Below are positions 33,559 through 46,900 of a DNA stretch of 64,000 nt, one piece after another. Below the pieces are notes generated by a model. The model did not search any database, was not told where the DNA came from, and saw only the letters and a program-made list of their open reading frames with translations. The DNA comes from Trichodelitschia bisporula. Lineage: Eukaryota > Ascomycota > Dothideomycetes > Phaeotrichales > Phaeotrichaceae. The DNA lies in NCBI GenBank assembly GCA_010356995.1, contig ML996690.1, positions 1,210,217 through 1,274,216 of the forward strand, written 5' to 3'. The translations under genes and the position numbers were made by a program. Each line of letters starts with the position of its first letter. Position 1 is the stretch's first letter.

Positions 33559-34491
33559 ATGGCAGTGCCTTCCCTACGCACAAGTATGACAACACCCTGC
33601 TTACGCACAACTCTGGCCCTGCGGCCTGCGGCTGTCCGTCCCGTCATGGCGGCCCAGCGCCGCTGGCATACCATCATCCCGCGCGACCAGTTGAGCAATC
33701 CGCCGGAGGGGATTCCGGTTACTTGGTTGAAGCGTAAGTCCTCCGTGCGTCTTCCCCATATACTTGCCCCATCCTCGCACGATTTCCTGACCTCTCACGA
33801 CTTCCTGACCGCCCACAACTTCCCTACCTCCCACGACTTCCCTACCTCCCACGACTTCCCCAGCCTTTCCAGGCAGCCTCCATCATTGACATGCATGCCG
33901 CTAACCCGGCGCAGCCCGCAAAAAGCTCTCCAAGATCTACGTGCACCCCCCTCCACGCAGCATGCCGAAGAAGTGCCCGGACCCAGTCGGCGTCGTTACG
34001 GCATCTCAGCTGGCTACATTGGATAGCAGTGGGGCACGCGCGCGGCTGTTCGACAAGGAGAATACTGAGGGTGTTCGGGTTGGAGATGTGTTGCACGTGC
34101 GGATGAGGGAGGGCGAGCCGGTGTCTGGGGTGTGTTTGAATATTCGCCGGAGGGGCGTGGAAACGGCTATCCTGCTCAGGAATCAGCTCACGCGTGTGGG
34201 CGTCGAGGTGTGGGTCAAGGTGTTCAGCCCGTTGGTGCAGAGTGTGGAGATTGTGCAGAGGAGGGTGAGACGGGCGAGGAGGGCGCGGTTGTATTACATG
34301 AGGTATGTGCGATGGACGTTTTGGGGGTGGGTGAGGGCTAACAGGGGTGCAGGCAACCGAAGCACGATATGGGCTCGGTGGAGGGTCTGGTGCGTACGTA
34401 CCTGCGCCAGCGCGCGGTGTTGGGGTCTGGGGGGAAGGGGGCGGCGGAGATGCTGGGGAAGAAGGGGAAGGGGAAGGGGAAGAAGAAGTAG
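33559..34491 (+). CDS. Mitochondrial large-subunit ribosomal protein bL19m
   Basis: Three exons: 33559-33733, 33915-34302, 34353-34491, giving 233 residues. The N-terminus is Arg/Thr/Ala rich (..RPVMAAQRRWHT), fitting a mitochondrial import signal. The L19 fold follows: ENTEGVRVGDVLHVRMREGE, VSGVCLNIRRRGVETAILLR, GVEVWVKVFSPLVQSVEIV and RRARRARLYYMRQPKHDMGS across intron 2. The C-terminal tail is Lys/Gly rich. The first intron, 181 nt, is unusually long for this locus because it holds an 18-bp tandem repeat. Other introns of this gene and its neighbours are about 50 nt. Confidence 0.9.
33778..33867. repeat. 18-bp tandem repeat inside the bL19m intron, five units
   Basis: Units CACGA(T/C)TTCC(T/C)(T/A)CC(T/G)C(T/C)C-like, starting at 33778, 33796, 33814, 33832 and 33850. 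The repeat accounts for most of the extra length of intron 1. Confidence 0.85.
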
Positions 34492-34992
34492 GCGGCTGGT
34501 GGAGTGGATTCGGAGTAGGCTGGAAGGGGAGACGGCTCGAGGGCGAGGTATCGAGCTTTCGTTGGGGCATCACGACTTCAGTTCAATGGCCAATGGGGGC
34601 ATCGCTTCCAACCGAGTTCTCAATCGAGGGAGTCCCTTCCCCTCCAGTACCGAATTGGGACGGCATTTGCACGGCAACACTCACCTAGGCCGGCGTCCTT
34701 CCCCTTTCATGGACGGCAATCGTGCCCGCGCGGTAGTGATGGCTTAGAAGGGAGGTCGCTATGCAGCTCATTGTTGACAGTCCATAGAGAACATATAACA
34801 CCGCCTTCTTCCTCTCTCTTCACTTCTGCAAAAACCGATCCCCGTTCACTCGTAACAGATTTCTCTCTCGCCAACCAACATCCATTTGAGACTATCTCAC
34901 CACCATTGTTACGATCACTTTTTTACCGATTATTTACAATTCTTTCTTACTTTTACACACGCTTCACCACCACCACCGACCACCAGACAACG
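34492..34992. promoter_or_regulatory. Promoter and leader of the giant gene
   Basis: About 500 bases between the bL19m stop and the first in-frame ATG of the giant gene. The part from 34790 on is pyrimidine rich and AT richer than its surroundings, fitting a transcribed leader. The reading frame is already open from 34771, but with no earlier ATG. Confidence 0.45.
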
Positions 34993-37900
34993 ATGCAGCA
35001 TCCACCCGCCGTCTCCACCGTAACAACGGTCGACATCGCGCAAAACTACACATTCATTTCCCGCCCCCCACCCGCTCGCCCCGGCCAGGCCATACCCCCC
35101 CCCACGCCCCCGCCCACGCGCACGCCCGTCCCATATCCAGCTAACCCCTTGGGCTGCAACCGACCGCCGCCATACCTGGTCGTGAAACACACCCCGCTCC
35201 CGCCGGATTGGGACAACAAACCACTGTTCGCCGATCCGCTGTACGCTGGGCCGCTTTTTGCCGATGCCGACGGGCGCCTCGGCCCGCCCCCCGCCCCGCA
35301 ATGTGAGCCCAGCACCCGCACCGCCCCGCTCGCCTTGCTCTTCCAAGTGGGCATCATGCTCTTGGCGGGCATTTGGTATTTGAGTCAGGGGCCCGGCCGG
35401 CGCTGGCAGCGACGGTTTGGGTACTTGGATGGGAGGATGAGGGGAGAGTGGGGTGTGGAATGGAGGGGTGTAGGCAAGGGGTGGAGACCGAGATTGGAGA
35501 CGATTGTGGAGAAGGGGGTGGGGGAGCAGGTGTACCCCACGCTCGACGAGGAGGAACGCGCTGCGCTCGCCTACACGGAGCTCGACCGGTCCACGCGCTC
35601 ACCCGCGCCTGAGCCGGAGACGGCCCCGCCTATGCCTGAGCTTGAGGTACGGAAGGTGAAGATGGACAGGATGAGCAAGTTGGAGGCGCGCAGGGGCAAG
35701 CGCGGTGCCCGCAAGTACAGCAATCCTCACGGGGGCCAGTACGGCCGCCTGGCCCGCGTTGCCGCGGGGAAGAAGAAGGGGGAAAAGACCGGACCTGCAC
35801 CTGGGATTGAGAGTGATGGGGAGCCATACCCGATGCCCCTGCCTACACCTGAGCCCCAGCCAGAGCTGCCTGCACCGAAGCCGGAGAAGAAAGGGCGGGG
35901 CAGGCGGGAGCGCCGTCGGTGGCGCGCGTTGGCGGCGGAGGATGTGGCGTTGCTTGCGACTGAGCATGGCGGGGTTTGGAATGAGCGGGAGAGGGATAGG
36001 CGGAGGGCGGTGGCGGCGGCGAAGAGGCGTGGCGATGTGGACGGAGGTGCGGGTGCGAGTACGCCTCTGCTTCAACCCGGCAATCGGCGTGAGGGTCTTA
36101 CCGAATCAGCACCGCAATATGTCTCTGGGACGGTGCCGGAGGGGTCGGCGTCCGGTTGGACAACTGTACCCCCGTCGCGCATCCTTCTAGTTTCTTTGCT
36201 AGCGCTCGCGCTCGCGCTCCCCGGCACTGGCGCTACGGTAATCTGTCCTGAACGTTACGTTTCGTCTTACTACCTGAGCACGTGTGCACCGTTCCCGTTT
36301 CCTGCCGGACCGTGCGCTATCCCGCCGACTCCACCACCATCACCCGCTACATGCTTCGTTCCTTACTCCCCGCCAGTTGCCGAACTATGCACCCGGACCC
36401 GCACGCCATGGACTGTCCCCGCGGAATGGCGCCCGAGACCAACATTCGAAACCCCCACGCCCCTCGCCCGCCGCGTGCTCGCTTCGCTAAGCCCGTACTT
36501 ACACATCACCGTGCGCGACTGCATCTGGCTCGCCTCCGCCATCTTCTTCCTGCTCTCCTGGGCCTGGCTTTGGAAATGGGGCACCGTGGCCCCGCCGCGC
36601 GGCCCGGTTACCTACGAGGAATGGCTAAGGGGTGAGGGGGAGCCGCGCCTGCGGCGGGTGGCTAACTACAAGGTTGTCGATGGGTTCCTGTGCGACGTCG
36701 CTGATTCCGAGGCCAACGAAGTTTCGACCCCAGACACCGCAGATGAACGCGAGGTTATGGGCGCTTTTTATCTCCCCCCCGATCACGACAGCTGGCCGGA
36801 TAGGAAACGCAGGCGGCGCCGGAGTGGCAAGCGGCGCCGGAGTAGCAGGACTGGACACTTCAAGATAAGTAGGGAGGAGAGGGAGGTGCGGGCTGGGGCG
36901 GAGAGGGACGAGGGGGGGGATGAGGTGGATGAAGAGGACTGTGATGTTCCCGTTGCCTCGGTTGAGGCCGAGGAGTTTGAACTCACGGAAGAGATTAAGC
37001 GGAAGTGGGATCGCTGGATGCGGAGCAGGCGAGGGGAGCGAGGGGTTATGGGTCAGGAGGGCCAAGCCGCTGTGGAACGAGAGGGGCAAGTCGCGGCGTT
37101 TCAAGTGGTACACGGCGAAGAGGTCCGAGTGGAAGAAACCGAAGCGCTCCGACTGGAAGAAGCCGAAGAAGTGTTCCGAGTGGAAGAAGCCGAAGCGTTC
37201 CGAGTGGAAGAAGCCGAAGAAGCGTTCCTAGTGGAAGAAGCCGAAGCCTTCCGAGTGGAAGAAGCCGAAGAAGCGGTCCGAGTGGAAGAAGCCNNNNNNN
37301 NNNNNNNNNNNNNNNNNNNNNNNNNNNNNNNNNNNNNNNNNNNNNNNNNNNNNNNNNNNNNNNNNNNNNNNNNNNNNNNNNNNNNNNNNNNNNNNNNNNN
37401 NNNAGTGGAAGAAGCCGAAGAAGCGTTCCTAGTGGAAGAAGCCGAAGCCTTCCGACTGGAAGAAGCCGAAGCGTTCCAAGTGCAAGAAGCCGAAGCCTTC
37501 CGAGTGGAACACGCGGAAGCGATCCAAGTGGTAACAGCCGAAGCGTTCCGAATGGTACAAGCCGAAGCGAATCGAATGGAGCAAGCTGAAGCGGACCGAG
37601 TGGAACAAGTCGAAGCGAATCGAGTGGAACAACTCGAAACGGCCGGTGTGGAAAAATCCGAAGCGGACCGAGAGGCCGCGGACCCCGTAAATTCTACCCA
37701 CGAGCTCACAGTGGGGGGCCTCGTTGGTGATAATCCTATTGAGTGGCAAAACTCCGCCATCACGCGTGACCAAGTGCGAGAATGGCATCTCGAAGGCGAT
37801 GCGGACGATTTTTGGCCCCCCTCACAGAGAAGGTGTTGGTGCAGCTATCAAGATGAGGCGCACGACGAGGTAGTCTGCGAGCAATATAAGACGATGCTTC

Positions 37901-40900
37901 GGCGCCGGCGCCGGTATTTGGCTAAGGCAGACCGCGAGGAGCGACGCAAGGGCCGTCGGCGAGCTGAGAGGCAAGCCGCGTCGAAGCGGTGGGCGAAAAA
38001 GATCAAGCGCCGGCGGGATGCCTGGGAGCTCAAAAAGTGGGAGCGTGGGCTGGGCTCTACGGAGCACTCCGGTGACTCGCGCGAGGAGCGACGCAGCTCT
38101 GACGTACACTATGCGTTCTTACTCAAGTACAGTGTCGCTACCGAGTTACGGTGTCGTCTCCAGGGACCGACGTCCAGTTACTCCCGCCTTTTTCTGTTTG
38201 GGTATCTGTATTGGGAGATGATGAACAAGGAAGACTTGGCGGGGTGGGTGGCAAGGGAGAGGGCGCAGGGCGAGAGTGGGGGCGCGAACGATTGGGTGGA
38301 ACCGCCGGAGGAGGTTCTTGGGTTGGAGGAAGGGGGCTTTGAGCGGATGAAAGAGATGGAGGGGAAGTTTAGGGACCTCAGGGAGTGGCGGAGGGAGTAT
38401 GCTGTGGAGGAAGAGAAGCTGCGCGGACCGTGGGAGATGGGCTATATGGCAGAGAGGTTCTGGCAAGAGGAGTGGGAGCAAGCTGAGATGGACCGGGCAT
38501 GGAATGATCTGAACAACCCTTTCGCGGTTCTTGCCGAGCTGTCCGGCACACCCACTAGCGACGACTCAAACACTACGGACCACGCCACCAGTCGACCGTA
38601 CGGCGCCTACTCCGCTCCGGCCTCCCTCGGCAAGCCTAACTTCGTCCCCCCACCCTGCCTCGCCTCCTCCCGGCCCGAGCCCCTTGCTAACTCCGTCGAC
38701 CTTCGCCCCCTCCCCCCGGTACCACCTTTCGTCAATACCCTCCTAGCCGAAGGGGAAATCACACCCTTCCTGCCCGTCGACCCCTGCCCAGCAGGCCCAC
38801 CTATCGACCCGGAACCCCGGCCGGGCGACACGATCTTCACCGTTAACGAGGAGTGCTACTCGCAGCCCCTCGAGCCCATAACAGACACCACGCCAGCCAC
38901 CGGCACGATCATGCCGCCGTTCCGCAAGATCGCGGACGTGGTCATCGCACTGCTCCGCACGATCCGTAATAGGGCCCACGGCCTCGTGAGCGTCGAGGTT
39001 AGGCCGGCGGATGAAACCGCCCCGTGGACGCCAGGCCCGCCCACGCCGCCGGAGCCATGGACGCCTCCGGAACGGCGCTCGGCGGCGGAGGCGCTGCGCC
39101 ATGCGGCGCGCAAGCCTGATGGGCCGGGAGAGGGGTCGTGTGTATGCTGTGTGCCGTGGAGATTGGGCCGGTGGAGGAGCGCGCGGAGGTCCACTGTGCC
39201 CGACGGGGGCGAGCGGGCCATGGAGATGACGACGTTTGCTGAGACGGTGCGGCAAGTGGATGGTGGCGGCGCCGCAGGTGGACAGCCGGATCCCATTGCC
39301 GAGGGTGAACAACCGAGCACCCATCCTGATCCGGACAACGAGACACATGCCAATTCGGAAAGCGATTCAGATCGGGGTTCGGACGACATCCCGTGGCTCC
39401 AGCATCCGACCCTACCGGCAATCGGAGAGGGGAGCGAGAACTCTGCGCCTGACGACGCCCCGGTACCGCGAGCCGCAGATCCCCCGCCGGCATCCACGCC
39501 GTTCTCGAACCTGGATATCGTCGAAGAAGCGAGTGAGCACTCCGAGCCTAGGGGCGGCGCTGCAGCGAAAGGTGCATACTCCCCACCAGCGTCCGCGTCA
39601 CGCTTCGTCTCGCTCCATGGATTCGTCCAGAGTGAGGACGGTACCTCCCTTTCACTCCACGGGACCGGAACTGGGGACCTGCCGCCGATAGAGGGCATCG
39701 AGGGCGCGCGGCCCAGTTCCGATGATATCCCGCCTCCGGGGCGCGGTCGCGGCAGTGGTCGGGCCGGCGAACCAGCTGCGCCGCCGGCTGGTACCGCGTC
39801 CGGTGGAGGACACCTGTTGATGGGCCCAGGGCCGGGGTACCGTGGCCGATACCGTGGTCGCAGCCGATACCGTGGTCGCGGCGGTAACCTTGGTCGAGGT
39901 GGAAACGCTCCTCCCGCTGGAAACGCTCCTCCCGCCGGACAAGAGCCTTCCCAAGCCGACCCGCCCTTTGAAGCCAACTCCGATGAAACCGCAGAGGAGG
40001 AGTTTGTGTCGACTGCTGATCCCTCGACTGCGGATCCTTCGCGGGCACAGGCTCCTCCGAGCCTCATTTTTCCGGAAATTCCGGCTCGGGGTCCTCCTGT
40101 GTGGGACTTTGTGGAGCCTTACATACCGTCCGCTGCGGATCCTCCAAGGGCATCAGCTGACGAGGCTGCGTCGGGAATGACTGATCCTTCGGGGGTGCCG
40201 GCTCCAAAGCTTTGGGAACCCCCAGCTGGAAAGACTTGGGGTGCGGTTGTTGTGGAGCATTTGGAAACGATAGCTGAATGTTCCTCGCCACCACCAGCAG
40301 CTCCACCTCCAGCTGCAGCTCCACCACCAGCTGCAGTCCCATCAACAGCTACAGTTCCAGCACCAGCTACAGTTCCAGCACCAGCTACAGTTCTAGTACC
40401 AGCTACAGTTTCAGCACCAGCTACACTCTTGCCACCAGATGTATTCCCACCACTAGAACTAGCTACAGTCTCACCACCAGCTGTTGCCCCAGCACCAGCT
40501 ACAGTCCCGGCACCAGCCGCGGTCCCAGCATCAGCTACAGTTCCAGCATCAGCTACAGTCCCATCACCAGCTGTCGTCCCATCACCAGCTACCGTCCTCC
40601 CACCAGCTGCAGTCCTCCCATCAGCTGCAGTCCCCCCACCAGCGGCAGTCCCCCCACCAGCTGAAGTCCCAGCACCGGCTGCAGTCCCAGAACTAGCTGC
40701 AGTCCCAGCACTAGCTGTAGCCTCAACACCAACTGCAGTCCCGGTACCAGCTACAGTCCCGGCACCAGCTGCAGCACCAGCCGCAGTCCCAGCACTGGCT
40801 GCAGTCCCACCACCGGCTACAATCAAGCGCAAGACGTATAGCGGGAGGAAAAAGCGGAAACTGAAGGCGGAGCTGTCAGAAGATGAAAAAAATGCATGGG

Positions 40901-43900
40901 AAACGATGGTTAGCGACGCACGCCTGGAGAACCGCTTCTTGAAAGAGAAGGTACAGGAATACCCCGACCGTCACTTTAGGGAGGCGATTGACCAGGCGTT
41001 GGATCGTCCTCCAAAAGAGACGATGTCAGGCACAACCGACCGATCAACCTGGGTGAAAATCCCGTACAACCCGGAGGCCGCAGGGCGTCAGACACGGCGA
41101 TCACATATACCACTGCAAATGCCAAAGTTACCAACTGGCCCCGAACTGGCAGAATTTATTCTTGAGCGTGTCAAAAAGTCCAATCCCTCTTATTTCTTCA
41201 AACTGCGGATGAAGGGTTCCTCTGAGGACACCGAAGACTGGCTTTCCTTCGATAGCGAAATTCTCACTGTGGCGCGCATCACATTCTGCCGTTCACTTGT
41301 GTGGACTGTCGGTACCCGAGATGCAACGCAGCCCAGGGACGGCGATGCAGGGGACGAGCAGCAAGCAGCAACGCAGCAACAAGGAAAATCGATCGAGCCG
41401 CCAGACATGTGGAGTCTAAGGCAAAACTTTGCGGCGGAGAGCCAAAGTGATGTACCGCTACAGCTGGTGAACTTGCTGATTATCACGTTCCGTCACCCGC
41501 CAAAGCCCGTTTTGCTCACGAACGAGGGGCAACTGTCAATCACTCTGGCGCTTCCTCGTCAGACACATTCCGTAACCAGTCTTCCAACCCCAGGCCCTCG
41601 AATGCCACAAACCGACGAAGAGAGGGCGACGGGAATTCTTCACGCGTTGGATTGGGATGTCTATGAGCCCCCAATATTTTCAACAATCGTCACCAACGGC
41701 GCTCATCCCAAAGCATTCTGTATTACTTACAAAGGTGATGGGCATCTCAAGCTTGAGACTACGCTTCATCCTATGCAAGCACTCAAAAAAGGAGACGAGG
41801 AAGGCAAAGCTGACCACAAAGCCTTGTCTGGGGCGCCTAGAGTCATGAAATTAGTATGCGCAGCATTCCGAAGCAAAACTGCGCCCATCATTGAAAACCC
41901 GAACGGTTCCTTCAGCGTCGCGCTCCCGATTCCCGGCAAAGATTTCGACGACGAGAAGATCAAGGCAATGCGTCGTTCCTTGAAAGCAGCGGGGGGTATT
42001 GACCAGCCAGGCGCGCCTCAGCCCAGCGACGACTACATTGCGGAAATGTTGTTACGGCAACTGGGGTTGCAGGGTGAGAAGCGGGAGCGATTTCTCAAGC
42101 GACTCCGGTATCAATGGCCGGACGGCAAGTTTCAAGCAGTAACGGTGCTCTCTTTGCCGAAGGACAAGATGACCATTGAATACCGTTATATATCCGCAGA
42201 CGGCACTGAGCAGTCGAGCTCCGATGAGGCCTCAGAGTCTTCAGAGGAATCAAGCGAATCGCGTTCCGAGGAGCCTCCTCGGCCCGCCGTCCTCCCCGCC
42301 TCCAAGCCGAAAACCAAACGTGCACCCAAGCCGGCCCGGAGTAGCACGGTGGAAGAGTCGGCCCGCAGTTCAGGATCGCCAGTCCCCGAGGCGCCCGCGC
42401 CTCCATTCTCTCAGCTGCCGCCCTCAGCTGCTCCCGTGCCGGTACCCGTCCCAGAGGGCTCATCTTCCCCGCCATTGTGGTTCGACCCAACTCGCAAGCT
42501 GCCCGGCCAGTCTCGAAAGCTGCCCGACCAGTCTAGCAAGCTGCCCAGCCAGTCTCGCAAGCTGCCCGGCAAGTCCAGCAAAAAATCGTGGCCCCCCAAA
42601 GCTCCCAAGCCATCACAGCCCGCCCAATCTCCGACCCCTCACCCAGCTCCAGCGGCGCCCACGCCTGCGTTTGCCCCGGTTCCCGTACTTGTCCCGATGG
42701 GCCCCCCTCCCACACCGGCGCGGCCCGCCCGACCTCCGACTCCACCACGACCTCCCCGGTATCCGGCCCCGCAGCCAGAGCCAGGGGTGCCTACGCCCTC
42801 AGACGCACCCGCGCCTGCATCTGTCATATTTGCCTCTACTTGGTGTCTGGGATTGCTTGCGGCAGTGCAGTCGGACGACGGTTCAGAACCGCAAGACTCT
42901 GTGGCATCTGTGCCCCAGGTCTCTCAGCCGCAACCCTCGGTCGCCCCCGTACCCGCACCCGTCCCGCAGCCAGCGCCAGCGGTGCTCGTGCCTGCACCTG
43001 ACGTGTCTGGGTCTCCTCAGCCTCCGGAAAGGCTTTCGGCGCAGGTGGAAACGACTGACGCGGAGACGTCCCAGGCTCTCGCAGGGGACTTGAACCAGTA
43101 TGTCTTCGTGACGGCGGCAGTTTACAGAGCAATTCAGGCCCGGATCGACGTCAACCATACTGTAGCCGGTACTAAGGAGCGCCGCGTGGCCATGAATAAC
43201 CTGACGCACGAACTCGCCGAATGCAAGAGATACCTGGACGAGCTGACAGGGGAAGATGAGGCGTGGCTCAAAAATTTCAGGACAATACTGGCAACTGATT
43301 TTCAGCAAGCCTTGCCGGCTAGCCCCGGCGAGGGTCATACGCGGGTGGGCACGGCTCACGGAGAGTCTTCCGCATCCTCGGTCCGCCAAGCAGCGGTTAA
43401 CGCGTTTTCACAAGCAATCGAAGCGCTTCTCAAAGTCAAGAGTGCTGGGGCCGATCCTGAGACGCTCCTTAGGAAGGGGCCCGCACTGGTGGCACATCGC
43501 CCGTGGTTAAGTGAGGAAGAGGCAACGGGTTTCGAAAGGTTGTTGGTGAACATGGAAACGAAAATATGGCTGGCCTCGTACAGTGGTGCTCAAGCAGACA
43601 CAGCTGATGTGGCATCACTCTCAGCACTGGATCGTGCAGGGCGACAGGCGCTTGCGGCAATAGACTACGTGTCCTTCCATTTTGACATTGCTAGTCATGC
43701 CTATTTCGAAACGAAGTGGAACGCCCTGGCGAGCAAAGAACTCGTGCTAAAGACGCGGAATGAGAGGTTGGGAGCGAAATGGGCAGCGTTAGCCGAAGAA
43801 GAAAATGAGGCTTTGGAAACGGGGGATGATTTGGTGATCCCCTTGAAAAATCGCGAGCTGAAGCAAGCAAGGGACGCGCTACGGGCGGAGTTCGTATCAC

Positions 43901-46900
43901 TGGACGGGCAGCTCGCGAAAGTGGAAACGGAAATAGAAGCGTTGGCCGAAAAAGTCCAGACGATGGAAGACAAATTGCTACCGGCTGCGCAAACCGCTTC
44001 CGGCGAGAGTGATGCGCGAGTGGACACGGCTAACACGGGGCCGTCCGAAAGCTCGGTTACAGCCGCGCCTGTCGGAGCGGGATCGCCTGCAAGCTCGGTT
44101 CAAGGCGCGCTGAAGGTTGGTGGAAAAGCCGAGCCTGCCGCTCTCATTCCGGCCTCGTCGCCGGCTCTCTCAGCGCGAGTGGTGCTTTTCGAAGCAATCA
44201 AGGCCCGTCTCGAACTGGAGCGTACTGCGCTCGATTCCGAGAAGCTCCACGTGACCAAGGCCAAGCTGAAGGCCGAAGTCGCTGCGGCACAGGCGTACCG
44301 CCCGGCGTTAACTGTGCAAGAACAGAGGGTGTTTGACGAATTCAAAGGGGCCCTGGGAACGAGATCAAGGCTAGCCTTGCCAGCTAGGCCCGACGATAGG
44401 GATATGACTAAAGCGGAGCTTTCTGCGCACCTGGCTCATCACATAGCGCAAATGGCGCTTTGGGAGGCATTCGTGGCGATTGTCCAAGTCGAGCGTGCTG
44501 CGGCCGACCCTGCGGCGCTCGAATCGAAAATTTCCGCGCTGCGACCCATAGCAGCCACGCTAAAGGAACACTTCCCGGTACTGACTGAGGCAGAGAAAAC
44601 GTGGTACCTCGAAGCTGAGGGGGACGTGAGAAAGATAAGGTGGCTGGCGGCCCCGATACCCGACGATGGTGATACACGGATTGACACGGCCAACACGACG
44701 TCTTCCGCACCCTTGGCTCGTGCAGCAGCGAAAAGGGCCCTTTCCGAAGTATTTGAGGCGGCTCTCGAATTGAAGAGTACCCCGGCCGATGATCAGACGC
44801 TCCAGGTGAAGAATGCCGTGTTGTCTCTCAAATTTACTGCACTCCTGGCACACAAAGCGTCGCTGAGTCAGGCAGAACTGGAGCCACTCTTCAAACTCTT
44901 GACGGAATTGGATAAGAGCATAATGATGGGCCCGCACACTGTGCCTGACCGGGGTGATACACAGGTGGGTACGGCCAACGCCGGGCCGTCCGCAAGCTCG
45001 GCTACAGCCGTGGCGGAGGTAGGTGGCGGAGCTGAGCCCACCACTCTAGTTCCGGCCTCGTCGTCTGGGCCCGCCCAGGTCTCAGTGCCTACGGAGCCCT
45101 CCTCTACCGTCGCCCCGGCGCAAGAGGGAGTACAGGCCATGCTGGAAGAGGGCGCGCGGTCGGCCACGGCTGATGCGCGGCTATTGTCAGAACATGTTCG
45201 TGTGGAACGAGAGGGGCTTGACGCAGTGAAAGAGGCGCATCGTGAATTGGACCTTGTTGATGCTACCGATTATGTGATGCGCGGCGAGAAGCGGCACCCG
45301 TGGGATCTCGCACTGAGGCGCCAAAAGTCCACGCTAGAAGCTCACTCTGCGACGCTGAACGCGAAATTAGCGGCGTTGGTCGACGAAGAAAAGAGCCTTA
45401 CGACTGTGGATAATCTTACCGTGCGCCGTGCGATGGAGGGCATGCTGAAGCTCAAAAAGACTGTCGCAGAGGCGGAGCACGCGTCACTGAACGCGAAGTT
45501 CTCGCAGCTGGATGTGGAATTATCGTCGTACCAAAAAGAAGTACAGACGTCAATGAAAATGATAGAGACGTCAATGGGAAAGATAGAGACGTCAATGGAA
45601 AAGATAGCGGCTCAGCTCATCACTAACCAAGAGGGTGATATGCGGGTCGAAAAGGCCAAGGGAGGACGGTCCGCCGGCCCGGTTCACGCAGCACCGGAAA
45701 CACCCGACGAAGCCGAGCCTGCTGCAGTGGCACGGCCCGACACGGGACTCTCAACCGGCGCGGCTCACGCAGCACCGAAGATGCACGGTGGGAAGAAGCG
45801 CAGCCACTACGACAGACTCCTCACGAAGCGCGCGAGGGTGAAGGAGGAAGTCGCGGTGCTCTTCAAAGAACTCTGGATGGTCGCGGACCGGGAACAACTG
45901 CAGGAGGCACTCCGTGAGCTGCTCGATGCACTCTGGGCAGACAGGGCGAAAAGAATTTCGCCGGCCATACAGATAAAGTGCAACAAGGGTGACACGCGGG
46001 CGCCTACGGCTGACACAAGGGTTTGGCGTGACCTCAATCGCAAAGTGCTGAAGTTATTTTCTAGCAAAATGGTCAAGTTGTTTTCTAGCAAAGTGGCCAA
46101 GTCAGGTCGCATCGCCGAGATTACTATATTGAAACCAGCCGCGCACGCCGCAGTAGACGACGGCGATACCCGAGCCGAAACAACGGATGCGGGATCGTGT
46201 GTAGATCCGGTTCACGTAACACTAAAACTGCGGAGCGAAGCCGAGTCCACTGCATCGGCACCAGAATCGGTTAATGTGGAATCGCCCGCAAACCCCTTAC
46301 AAGCACTGCCGACGACGCGTGACGATGCCGAGCATACTGCTTCGGCGGGTGTTGAAACACACCCCGTGACGAAGCGCGATCTGGCTCGCCAAGTCAAATG
46401 GCTCGTGGCGAGGCACAAGGACTTCAAGGCGAAACTTGCGGAGATTCGAGGCGATGTTGTGCTATACGAGAACGATGACCCGGACGAAACGATCGGCGCG
46501 GGGCTTATTACGAAAATGGTTCACGGGGGCCTCACCATGAACCAGATTCACGCATCACTGGATGAAGCCGAGTCTGCTGCTGCGGCGCCGGTCTCGCAGC
46601 CCACGCCACATGTGCGCGACACCCGGACCGAAACGCCCGACACGGGGCCTATTGTGGACCTGATTGATAGACTTCTGGAGTTACTCAACGACGTCGAGAC
46701 TACTGCAGTCGGACCGACTGCGCAGGCCGCACAAGACGAGAGTGATGCGCAGGCCGCACAAGCCGAGGGTGATACGCCGGCTAAGACGACTGACGCAGAA
46801 CCATCCGCAGTCCCCGTTCACGCAGCGTCGGAGCCCCGTGGCGACGCCAAGCCTACTTCAGTGGGACAGTCCGCAAGCCCGATCCACGCAGCGCTGCAGA

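Noticed and set aside
37005-37589. Arg/Ser/Pro repeat frame on the + strand overlapping the giant gene array
   Set aside because: It exists only because the repeat period keeps several frames open; it has no ATG-linked gene structure and no conserved flanks. The giant frame extends far on both sides.
38856-40067. A 403-codon open frame on the minus strand inside the giant gene
   Set aside because: Low-complexity Gly/Ala/Pro/Arg sequence that mirrors the + strand coding repeats; no domain, and it lies wholly inside the longer frame.
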